Positions 23,301-35,300 of a stretch of 64,000 nucleotides of DNA are shown here, piece after piece. The position numbers and the translations under genes are program-made. This stretch comes from Bombyx mori (Eukaryota; Arthropoda; Insecta; Lepidoptera; Bombycidae): contig NC_085133.1 in NCBI RefSeq assembly GCF_030269925.1, positions 9,196,001 through 9,260,000 on the forward strand, written 5' to 3'. Position 1 is the first letter of the stretch, and each line of letters opens with the position of its first letter. The notes under the pieces are model-generated. The model did no database searches. It had not been told where the DNA came from and saw only the letters and a list, made by a program, of their open reading frames with translations.

Positions 23301-26300
23301 ATTGTTAGGACAGGTTATTTGTTGTGATTTGTGTTTGTTTGTAGGTTAGGGGAATAAGGACTAGAGATAGAATAGGCACAAATCTGGGATGTCACAATGC
23401 TTTTGTTGAGTTGTTAGAGATTTGACTTTGTTGAACTGAAAATTACTTTTATTTAGTGATTAAGAATATTAAATGGTTTAATTTAGTCAAAAATTTTGTA
23501 ACTCATTTTAAATATGAGTTACAAAAATGTTAATTACCTAAAGTTATATACCTATCTAACAACTAAAGAGTGCCAGCTCTATTGAAAAACTCTATTGTTC
23601 CCATATGCGACCCGATTCACCCAATGCCTAGGTGAATAGGGACAAGTGAGTTTTTGAAACTTTTTACGATTATTCTTTAATAAACTATTTATCTTAATGC
23701 ATTATAAATGAAAATTTAAACTACCGGAACCATTATGATCTACGTTTTATTACTGTAACTACAAAAAAAAAAAACTATAAAAATCAATGTCGAACTTAGA
23801 AAGTGTCCCGATTTCCCCCATTTTACGGTATTTCATTCTATTGAGCCTGTGATGATTGATCGATGACCTATCCGACTAGCGCTTGCTGACCCGGGGACCC
23901 CCGGGGGACCGGTTGTGATCAGCTTTATATTATTATTTATGTAACTAAAGTATGATTAGCAGTCGGGGTGTGGGTGGGGTTCTGTTTTGTATAGCATGAA
24001 TGAGTAAGGTTTGACGAGTTTGACTGAGTGACCTCGAATCTGGAGCGTCTCCTGGTGCGGGTGCTGTTTTGTATAGGATGAATGAGGAAGCCAAGTGAGA
24101 TGAGTGGAACGCTGAGTGACCTCGAATCTGGAGGGTCTCCTGGTGCGGGCGCGGGCCTCGTCCTGCAGCGCGCGGCGGTGCCACTGCGCGGCCACCTGCA
24201 GCCGCCGCGAGCGCCCCACCTGCCGCTCGATGACGCGCACCAGCTCCCAGCGGTGGATGGACCCCAGCAGCACCATCGACGCCGGACTGTCCACCAGCGG
24301 GAAACTCTTTATGGCCTGCAAAGCCGAACAGCAAGTTATGATCCTGAAGTCCTAAAACTTGTCTCTGCAACGGAGGGAAACGTCTTAAATACATTTAAAA
24401 TCACCATGATCCAATCACATCTCGCCACAGAGTGCAGTGCCCATTTAATCCTTTTTTTTTTTATTGCCTTTGTAGGCAGACGATCATACGGCCCACCTGA
24501 TGGTAAGTGGTTACCGTCGCTCATGGACGTCAGCAATGCCAGGGGCAGAGCCAAGCTGCTGCCTACAAACGGACACTAGTAGCATTATTGAGTCTAATAT
24601 GATAAATTGACTCGTCCAAGTTTAGAACCAATTTTATTATCTGTGCCGTGTCTAGTGTTACGCGTTACGTTACGGTGTTACGCCGCGAAAGAGACGGAAG
24701 AGGGGCTCAAATTGTGAAGAGTGTACCTCGCCGCCTTGAGACATCAGATCGAAGTTCCAATTAAGCACACGGCTGTCTAACAACTCAAACCTAATAATAA
24801 TTAAGATGACGACTATGACTATTCGTGCGAACTCACAATACTCTAATAGTAAGAAACACATTTTGGTGCAAAAGCTCCAGAGTAAAGTATGAGGTAAGAC
24901 AAGGAGGATGGCACTGGGGCGACGTTAAAAAAAATATCACATTTGGTCTTGACAAACTAATAAAGCATTAACTGAAATCATGACTGAGGGGGGGGGGGGG
25001 GTCGTTACGTTGTAGGTGTCTATGGGGTCCGATAACCGCTTAACACCAGGTTGGCCGTGAGCTCGTCCACAAATCTAAGCAAAATAATCATATGTATATA
25101 CACAAGTTCCGGACATTTGAACCATCGGTCTACCGAGCAATATCACCCGCTCGGTGGAAGATCTTCCTTTCGTCGTATGACTTTCCACAACGTCATTCAT
25201 CATAACAAACATTTTTTTTTATTGCTTAGATGGGCGGACGAGCTCACAGCACACCTGGTGTTAAGTGGTTACCGGAACCCGTAGACATCTACAAAGTAAA
25301 TGCGCCACCCACCTTGAGATATAAATTCTAAGATGTCAGTATAGTTACAAAGGCTGCCCCACCCTTCAAACCGAAACGCATTAATGCTTCGCGGCAGAAA
25401 TAGGCAGGGCGGTTGTACCTACCCGCGCGGACTCACAAGAGGTCCTACCAACAGTAAAAAAGATATTAAATGATCTACTAAGCATGAACCTTGTTCTCTT
25501 TCAAGAGATCCTTCAGTTGTTGGAAGGTCATTCTGTTCCATATGTACTTGACCTCACGCACCATGAAGTCCTCCACGCAAATGTCATACATACCTACAAC
25601 GAGAAAAACACGTGTAAATAAATCAATTGATAATAGAGAAAGCGAAAACGTCTTTAGCGCCGTTGAGAAACATAAACGGCACACCTAAGCGACACTAAAA
25701 AGAGGTGATCACAAGTTTTTTATTATTTCTTATTGCCCTTGAAAGCAGACGAGCATACGGCCCACCTGATGGTGAATGGTTACCGTCGTCCATGGACTTC
25801 AGCAATGCCAGAGGCAGAACCAAGCCGCTGCCTACGGCTTAATACTCTCCACAAGCCTCGTTTGAAGAAGGACATGTCATAGTGCTCGGGAAACACCGTG
25901 GAGGTGAGCTCATTCCATAGCCGGATGGTACGTGGCAAAAAGATCTCTGGAAACGTACTGTGGATGACCGCAGTGGCTCCAGGTAGTATGGATGAACTCT
26001 ACTCCGGTGGCGGGCAGTGCGATGGTAAAAACGAAATGATGGTATCATGTTGAATAATTCCTCAGAGCACTCCCCATAGAATATAAGGTACAAAATACAG
26101 AGGGAACCGAAATACCTCCGCAGACCCAGAGGTTCCAAACGATCCGTGAGAATGGGATGGGAGAATGGGTTGTGATGTCTTATGATTTAAATGGTATATT
26201 AGAGCTGATAACATAAAAAAAACTAATGTAATAACATTCTTGAAGTCGGCGTGGCCCAAAGGATGAGACGTCCGGTGCATTCGTACCTAGCGATGTAACA

Positions 26301-29300
26301 GTGTTCCAATCCCGCAGGCGGGGTACCAATTTTTCTAATGAAATACGTACTAAATGTTTACGATTGACTTCCACGGTGAAGGAATAATAACCGTGTAATA
26401 AAAATCAAACCCGCAAAATTATAATTTGCGTAATTACTGGTGGTGGGACCTCTTGTGAGTCCGCATTGGTAGGTACCACCACCTCGCCTATTTCTGCCGA
26501 GAAGGAGTAATGCGTTTCGGTTTGAGGGGTGGGGCAGCCGTTGTAACTATACTTGAGACCTTGGAACTTATATCTCAAGGTGGGTGGCGCATTTACGTTG
26601 TAGATGTCTATGGGCTCCGGTAACCAGTTAACACCAGGTGGGCTGTGAGCTCGTCCACCCATCTAAGCAACCGAGCACCGAAGCGCATTACTGCTTCACG
26701 GCAGAAATAGGTAGGGCGGTGGTACCTACACGTGCGGACTCACAAGAGGTCGTACCACCAGTAATTCTCTCAGGTTGAGCCCGTGAGCTCATCTATTGTT
26801 CCGGGCGAAGTTGGAATAGCCCCTTAGCTACCAGCGTATAGGTAGGGAAGAAAAAATCGGTCGGTACCAAGGTTCATGTTGTGGCCTATCATATTAGATC
26901 AATTGCTTGAATAGTTCGCATAATTTTCATTAGTTTTATTTGAACAGTTGTGTTGGAAAAGATGTTAATTTAAATGGGTGCATTATTAGCACGTTTCCCG
27001 TACAAGACGAGGTGGCCGAGTGGTTAAGGCGTTGGACTGCTAATCCAATGTGCTCTGCACGCGTGGGTTCGAATCCCATCCTCGTCGGATGTTTTTGGTT
27101 TAATTAAAATTTAGTATTAGTTTCTTCTTGCTTTGATGACATAAAATGAAAAATATTGTTTAATATGCAATTCATGAAAAGGAAAAAGTTACTTATGTGA
27201 CAGTGGATTTAGCCTGCCAAAGAATTAGCTAGACACACATGTTTAATTAAATCGTTAGCCTATGTATTGTTTTTGGTGTAGATAAAATTAAGCTAGTCTT
27301 GATTGGGTGTGACTAGCACACACCTCTCTATGTAAGACCCCACCTGATGGTACTGGTGATGGCAAAAGAAAAAGGGAAAGATGCAAGGGATGAAACGACA
27401 AAGGCAAATAACTAAAGTCAACTGCAGGTCTTAACTGGAGGAACGCAGGAGACAGAAGGAAATGGAAACTCTTAGAGTTAATTTCTAGGAGGCTCAAAGA
27501 CCTCTGAAACGTTGGGAGAAAATGAACTCCAATAAAGGCTGTAACTCTTCTAAACGGGTTTTTGTTTTTCCTATAGCCCAAATACCTATTCCTGATTGCT
27601 TCGTGGCAGAAATAGTCAGGAGTTTTCACGTATTTTCATGACCCCTAAAATATTACATTTTTACAAAAACATTCGACGAGGATGGGATTCGAACCCACGC
27701 GTGCAGAGCACATTGGATTAGCAGTCCAACGCCTTAACCACTCGGCCACCTCGTCTTGTCTTTAAGCAGCGAAACAGACGATAACAACGACATTTTATTT
27801 ACGAATTCATAATAATAATTATTTATGTGCATTAAATAAATAATATGCACATGTGTTAATATTTAAAGATATATATGCAAATTATAGTTGGCAAGTATAC
27901 GTTCACAGGCCACGTGATGATAAATGGTTAGCGGGGCACACGTGAACTCGACCCACTTGAGACATGAGGTCGGATTCTATTTTGCCGTAAAGCAATTAGG
28001 TTAGAAGGTTGAAACAGACTATACTATTCGAGAGGTCGACCTAATATCTCAAGATGGACTGCGGTGGTTTCAAGGGTCAAGGTGAAAAATGCTGAGGCTG
28101 GTTATTTTGAGGTATTTGTAACTAGTATACTGTACTTTCAAGCCAGGGTTTCTGGCCGGATCTTCTCAGTGGGACGCGTTTCCGATCCGGTGGTAGACTC
28201 TGCGAAGCACTGCTCTTGCTAGGGCTAGTGTTAGCAAATTCTCTCAGGTTGAGCCCGTGAGCTCACCTACTCATCCGGGCGTAGCTGGAATAACCCCTTA
28301 GGCTACTTAGGGAAAACTATACTCACGACTAGCAGAGGAAAGCAGATCGGGCAGGTAGGGTAGCTTCTTGATGAGGATGATACTGTCGAAGCAGGAAGGT
28401 CCAAGCAGAGCCGCTACTGCATTTGCCGCCAAAACCGCCGCCATTATGCCAAGGAGATGAGTTACCTTGAAATTCGTACCCAACATGATACTAAAGTTCA
28501 AAATCGTAGCAAATTTTACCATACTTTGCTAAGCGCATCTTACATGTGACGTCATTTGGGGCCAAAATACGATAGGCTTAATATGAAAGCGTTTAGCCAC
28601 ATATGACGTCACGCGTTGTGACTGCGTGTTTGATTTGACGTGAATGTTTGTGATTGATGATTTTAAAACGTCTTGTTACTATTTGTCACAGAACAAATGG
28701 TATTCATTAAATATAACTATGTTAGCATTGAGTAAGTATTATAGGCCCACCTGGATTGGTATTACTGTCGGGCCTTTTCTAGCGCGAAGCAGTCTTGCAC
28801 TCCAATTTACAGGATGAGACAATGCGTTACACTATACAATTGAGGATTCGACCTAGGAAATTTGATGTCTATGGATTCCAGTAACAGCTCGTTCATCTAT
28901 TTAAGCATTAAAAGCAATCAAGGTAAACAAACTAGAAAAATTATATGTGATAGAAAATCTATTTTTTTTTTGATTTGATTTGATTTATACTATGATAGTA
29001 TTTTATACCATAAATATTTTTTATTTTTTAAGTACATCTAGGGTTGTCACCACCCAAATTTCTAAAAACAGTTAGTAATTACAGTTGCAATAAAAGACAG
29101 AAAGTCCAAGTGACTACTTAACGGGTTTTTTTCCCTACCTATTCTAGTAACCTCGAGGGGTTATTCTATTCACCGAATTAGTAGGTGAGCTCACGGGGCT
29201 CAAACCGGGGTGATGCTAACACTGGCCCTAGTAAGAGCAGTGCTTCGGAGAATCTACCACCAAATCGGAAATGCAACCCACTGAGAAGATCCGGCGAGAA

Positions 29301-32300
29301 GCTCAGTGGGCTGTATCTGTGGGTTAATTTACTCGCCGAGAGCGTCATTGCAAGCGACGGGTTCAACGAGGACGGTGACCGGTGCTTGTGGTACCTAAAA
29401 GCACCGTTAATGGATCGGGAGGATCCGTGATGACGTGTTTTGGGCGACGTCGACTGTTTACCATCGGTCTACAGGATCGGGTATGCAATTTCCAGCAGCC
29501 ACGACAACGGCCGGCACGGTTCAACCAGAACCATGAACGGACGTGTTTTGGGCGACGTAGACTGTTTACCATTCGGTTCGCAGGATCGGGAGTTAACGGG
29601 GACAACCCTAGACGTATTCTGAGAGAACAGCTGGGTTTGCAACCCCTGGTTTGCTTACGACAACGAAACACTTACCTGCCCGGTCATTTCGCTGACTATG
29701 ACAATGGTGGAGACAGTGTGAGTGACGGCGCCGGTGAAGGCCGCGGCTCCGACGACCGCGTACCCTCCTGATCGGTTTAAAAATAATAATAAAAGCCCGC
29801 GCCTTCACATGTGACGTCATCGCGGCCCAAAAGACAAGACGTCGAGTATGCCTCAATATGTCTCAAATCATATTCACGAATGGCTTCCACATTGAAGGAT
29901 CCACGCTTCAATCGAAGGATTCGACCCTGTATCTCACGGTCGGTGGTGGTGGTGGTAATTACAAAATCGTCAAAATCTTTTATGTCAACTTTGATTTCAT
30001 TTCGAAAATCGAGGACTTCCCCTTCAACCATGACGTCATAAGCCACTTATCAGATTTGAATTTCCGAACGTACTTCTAAATTATTTTAATTATCAATTAG
30101 ATCAACCGAAACAATACCTATAACCGTTCAAGCCTAAGACCTACAAACGGTTTACCAGGAAACCATAAAAGTATATTAATAATGTTATGTATACCTATAT
30201 TAGTTACCGGCGGCCACGATGAGAGGGTTCTAGCCGTGTCGTGCCGCTTTCTCGAAATGGAACTTAAAATTCGTATTTGAATTCTTAATTTTTTTATTGC
30301 TTAGATGGGTGTACGAGCTCACAGCCCACCTGATGTTAAGTGGTTACTGGAGCGATCATAGACATCTACGACGAAAATGCGCCACCCACCTTGAGATATA
30401 AGTTCTGAGGTCTCAAGTATAGTTACAAACATTACAAACATTATTATTTTTTTATGGTCACTTATTGATCGACGGTCACGGCGCTTGCAGCAGTAGCGAA
30501 ATATTGGGAACTCATTAAAAGTGAATAACTATATTAAAAAATATTGTGAATTTTCTCAAGAAATGCAAAGAAACTTTTTTCCCCACCTTATATGTCTACT
30601 AGCGACCCGCCCTCGCTTCGCTTCGGAAACTGTAATTTATTATTGATTTCTCCACTATTTAATGTTATTATACATATATACCTTCCTCTTTAATCAATCG
30701 ATCTATTAAAACGGCATCAAAATCCGTTGCGTAGTTTTAAAGATTTAAGCATACATAGGGACAGGATATAGGGACAAAGAAAGCGACTTTGTTTTATACT
30801 ATGTAGTGATGTACCTGGTAGAATCTTCTGGATGTGTCCTCCATAAGCCACGCCGAGCGGACAGAAGTAGTGCATCACTTCGCCCGTGAACCGTCCCAAC
30901 GAAGCTCCCATTTTGAAAGCCGGCACGAAAATGCCCGCCGGAACTGGCAGAGTGCAAGAGACCATACTCAGGAAGAACTGGAAATCAACGAATAGATTCT
31001 GTTTAAGGATCGTGCAAATTTGAAGGGTGGGGGGCAGCCGTTGTAACTATACTTGAGACAAATGTTCACGATTGACTTCCACGGTGAGGGAACAACATCG
31101 TGTAATAAAAATCAAACCCGCAAAAATTATAATTTGCGTAATAACTGGTGGAAGAACCTCTTGTGAGTCCGCGCGGGTAGGTACCACCGCCCTGCCTATT
31201 TCTGCCGTGAAGCAGTAATGCGTTTCGATCCGAAAGGTGGGGCAGGCGTTGTAACTATACTGAGATCTTAAAAATTATGTCTCAAGGTGGGTGGCGCATT
31301 TACGTTGTAAATGTCTATGGGCTCCAGAACCACTTAACACCAGGTGGACTGTGAGCTCGTCCATCCATCTAAGCAATAAAAAAATTAAATAAAAAAAGCC
31401 TTAAAACTTATGTCTCAAGGTGGGTGGGTGGCGCATTTACGTCGTAGATGTCTATGGGCTCCAGTAACCACTTAACACCAGGTGGGCTGTGAGCTCGTCC
31501 ACCCATCCTAGCAAAAAAAATATCGTGGATGATATATACGGTATACAAGAGAAGTGGTGCGATGCCAACACATGATGAACCGTATGCGCACGTGTCAAGG
31601 ATGTATTTGCTGTAGCAAAAAACGTATCTTAATATCTGAGTTCACAATATAACCGCACAATCTGGGGTTTTCTTAATTATCATTTCACGGCGTATAATTA
31701 TGACAAAAATAAGCCACTTCATTTTCATTATTTTCATTGTTTTTTATTTTGTACTATAACAACTACAGTAATTTTTTTAAATTAATAATATCTATAATTG
31801 TTAATTAATGTGATTATTATGTGTATTTGAACAAACAAAAACATCCGACGAGGATGGGATTCGAACCCACGCGTGCAGAGCACATTGGATTAGCAGTCCA
31901 ACGCCTTAACCACTCGGCCACCTCGTCATGTTGTAACATCATTCAAAAATTACCTATTTTTTCAAGTAAAAAGAAAGTTTATTTACCCAACTGTAATTAT
32001 GATCTATTTTAATTCGAGTATTATTAGCAATAAAAACATAAATATGTAGAAATATATTTTATTACTAGCAAAGAGAGACTTAGCATTTAAATAGATAATA
32101 AATAGGAAAAGTGTTAATACTATGGAGGGAGAATCAAAAAACAGGTGCAAAGAAATGCACAAATATGGTTACAAATTGGTGCAAAGAGCGTGATTAAAAT
32201 TTTTTTTTTTAATTTTATTGCCTATTTGTGTGGACGAGCTCGCAACCCATCTGGTGTTAAGTGGTTACTGGAACCCATAGACATCTACAATGTAAATGCG

Positions 32301-35300
32301 CCACACACCTTGAAATATATATATATTGTGTTTCCTTGATTACTTATCAATTGACCAAATTAGAAGGAAAAACCCTAATGACCGATATGGTTTTTATTAT
32401 AAGCTCACTAATTTTTACGCGTTAGGTTATTAATGAATAGATTTATCATTGTTATTGCATCCGATTCCTTAATAGTTCATTCGAAAAAGCACTAACTGGA
32501 CCTTAAATACTAGCCTATTTTATACCTTCACTTAATTTACAATTAAATAGAGATATCGACCACTCGTCCAGACATTTGTCTCGTCTACTCCTGGGCTATA
32601 AAACGTGACGCCCTATTGAAAGTCTCCCCAACGCCTTTAACCAGTACGATGCTTTTATCTCTTCACCAGCAAAACAACAAAAAAACTCACAATAGAAAAG
32701 AAGAAGATGATGAGGCACCCCCAATATTCAACTTCGGGTGTCCTCCAATGAGACACTATTGAGGCTTGTTCCGCGGTCAACTCATCGGACCAAGTGAAGT
32801 TCGCGAAAAGGGACAGCACCTGGAAAATTTAGAAGAGTTTGGCACAAGATCTATTAACGTATTTCATTTGCAATACCAGAAATTGTGACCCTAAGGCCCG
32901 TTTGGTGACTTGTACCATTTGAGTATTTTATGAATAGCACACATTTTATAACAAAATCATTATTATTTTACTCTTCGATATTAGTCAGTCGAAACATTTT
33001 GGACTACGCTTCGAATTAATGAAAATCTAGATCGCGTTGGTTCGTAATCGTGCTTCACATTGTCACCCTAAACAGATCTCTGACTAGTGCTCAGTACTAG
33101 ACTTGCTCCTACTCGCTATCGTCATTTAAGTGCCGATCTAAAATAAATTCCAAATTCGTTGTAATGAAAACAATGTTATATTAGGAAAAAGCAAACCTTT
33201 ACTTCCTTGCCGATTATTTTGAGTAGTGTACATTTGTATGCAATACATTCTGAGCAAGGTGGTGAGTGTTGCTAAGCTATGACGGTCAGAAACTGCGTGT
33301 GCAGGCCAACTCTAATAAAACTTTGATATTTTCCTATTAATATTAACATTTCCTAATAGGTCTGGGTATAGTCATGATCTAGACACCAGAATGCGAGAAT
33401 TATTGACCTAAATATACCTCTCATACGTCTTCTGGTCGTTTATTAAGAAGCGCCATAATACCTGTTCCTGATTCCCTAGAACTGCTGCCATGTACTTCCC
33501 GATGCCTGGCGGGAACAGTATCGACATCACGGCCAGAGTTATGAAGCCGGGATATATGAAACGGCTGGAATCAAGTTAAAGTTCTTACTAGATGGGTCAG
33601 CACGGGTAAGTTACCGCCATTCTGCCGTTATGAGTTCGGTTTTAAATTATGTGTACGGTAATTACATCATATAATGCACTTCAAACTTTTGTCTCAAAGT
33701 GGTGCCATTATTTTTTACAATTTTGTTATTAAAGCCCATAAGACGTTGGTAACAAAAATTCTCCCAATTCTTTGACTATACCATAGAAATGTAATCTATC
33801 TCTTAAGTTGTATACACGAAGACACATAGAAAACCTTAATTTTATATTAATCGGGTATGAACTTCTTTCTTTTTCTTGTGTTGAATTGTGTTGAAGTTAA
33901 TTTATTTGAGACTGTCATAAATTAGGACTAAAATTAAATCTAACGAGATTAGATGGGATGAAAGAAAAATTCTCAGTGCAATGGCGGTATTTACTGAAAC
34001 TTCAGTGGACTTTTTGGAAGAACTTTTGCACTTTCATAATAAGCTACTATTATTACACGTTTAAACCTGAAAGTACACTAAATTAACAAAACTAAAACAC
34101 TTCACACAATTTAGCTCCAGACTTTCTCGCCAAAATGTCTCGATTACGCACTGGAGGTCAAGCGAACAGCCGCCGGACACTTCAACCCCTAGGATCTTAA
34201 TATATCATTAGGTACTTACTTCTTCTGCAAGAAGTTGCTTAAGGTTTTTGTGTTCCGCATAAACAAAACGTACTGCCGATGCAACCAGATCCATAACGAG
34301 GCTAAGAGACCGCACACCACACTGTCAAAAATGGTACTTATTTGTATGTGCACAGGTAACATAACGGTTCGAGAGAATTGGAAAACGTACAAAAGGATCT
34401 TGTTTATGAATCACTGGATGAGACCAAGAGAATCATATTTGAAGACACGAGTGGATGAAGGGGATATGATACAATTTGTTAATTTTATTATTATTATTAT
34501 TATTAATACTTTATTTCAGTTTTTTTTTTTAAACCATAACATTTTGTTAGTAGTAATTACTTATAATCTATGTTAGTAACTTAAAAAATCTAACACTTAA
34601 CTATCATTATATACATTTTATACCATTACATTTTTTTATTTTTTTATTTTTCTCTCTAAGTGCCTACTGCAAAGGCTATTGATCAGCAGTCCCTCGATCT
34701 CGATATGATTCTCAAAAGACTTGAGAATTTTGAGGAAACGGGCAACAAGCTTATGTTACTTGTACTTTTTCTTCGTACATAACTCCTTCATCACATGCAA
34801 TTTCTAAAAGAGCCTTTAAGCCCGGAGTTTTAAGGTCTAATATGGTTTATAGGCACATGACACCATCATTCAATGTAAAACTCAAAAATCTTAAAAATTG
34901 TACTTAACCCTATCATCCACTCATGTCTTCAATTGGTATTGTTGTGATAGCGTATTATATTAATTTTGTATTGATTCCAACATAATCTTTATTCGCAAAT
35001 CCATATAATTTATTTTAGTGTTTCGCTTTAGTTTAGTTTAAGAGTATTTTGATAATTTTCTTTATTTTGCTGTCTTTAGAAGTTACTTTTGTTTTTCCCT
35101 TTTAATTTCTTTGTACCTCCAACATATCTTTGGCATACGTTAATCTATTGTAACATTACATTATTGTTTTGATTTCAAAATAAATTGTAAGTGGTTATAG
35201 CACTAAAGTGGACAAAGAAGATCTTTCAGCAACTTACCCAAGAAGAACGAAGACGGCAAACTCCTGGGGGTCGAAAGGAAAGTCCTGCGGTAGGTTCGTT

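Noticed and set aside
24082..24579. 165-codon plus-strand frame
   Set aside because: Antisense of ClC exon 15 running into a CR1-like LINE tail; not a gene.
27288..27629. 113-codon minus-strand frame between tRNA genes
   Set aside because: Low-complexity Leu/Ser/Pro composition, old repeat traces and no splice context.
29382..29771. 129-codon plus-strand frame
   Set aside because: LINE fragment read through into the antisense of ClC exon 12.
27006..31927. Repeated 82-bp units at first sight like a spaced array
   Set aside because: They are tRNA-Ser genes on both strands with kilobase spacing; no CRISPR features.
34235..34576. 113-codon plus-strand frame
   Set aside because: Antisense of ClC exon 8 followed by AT-rich Ile codons.
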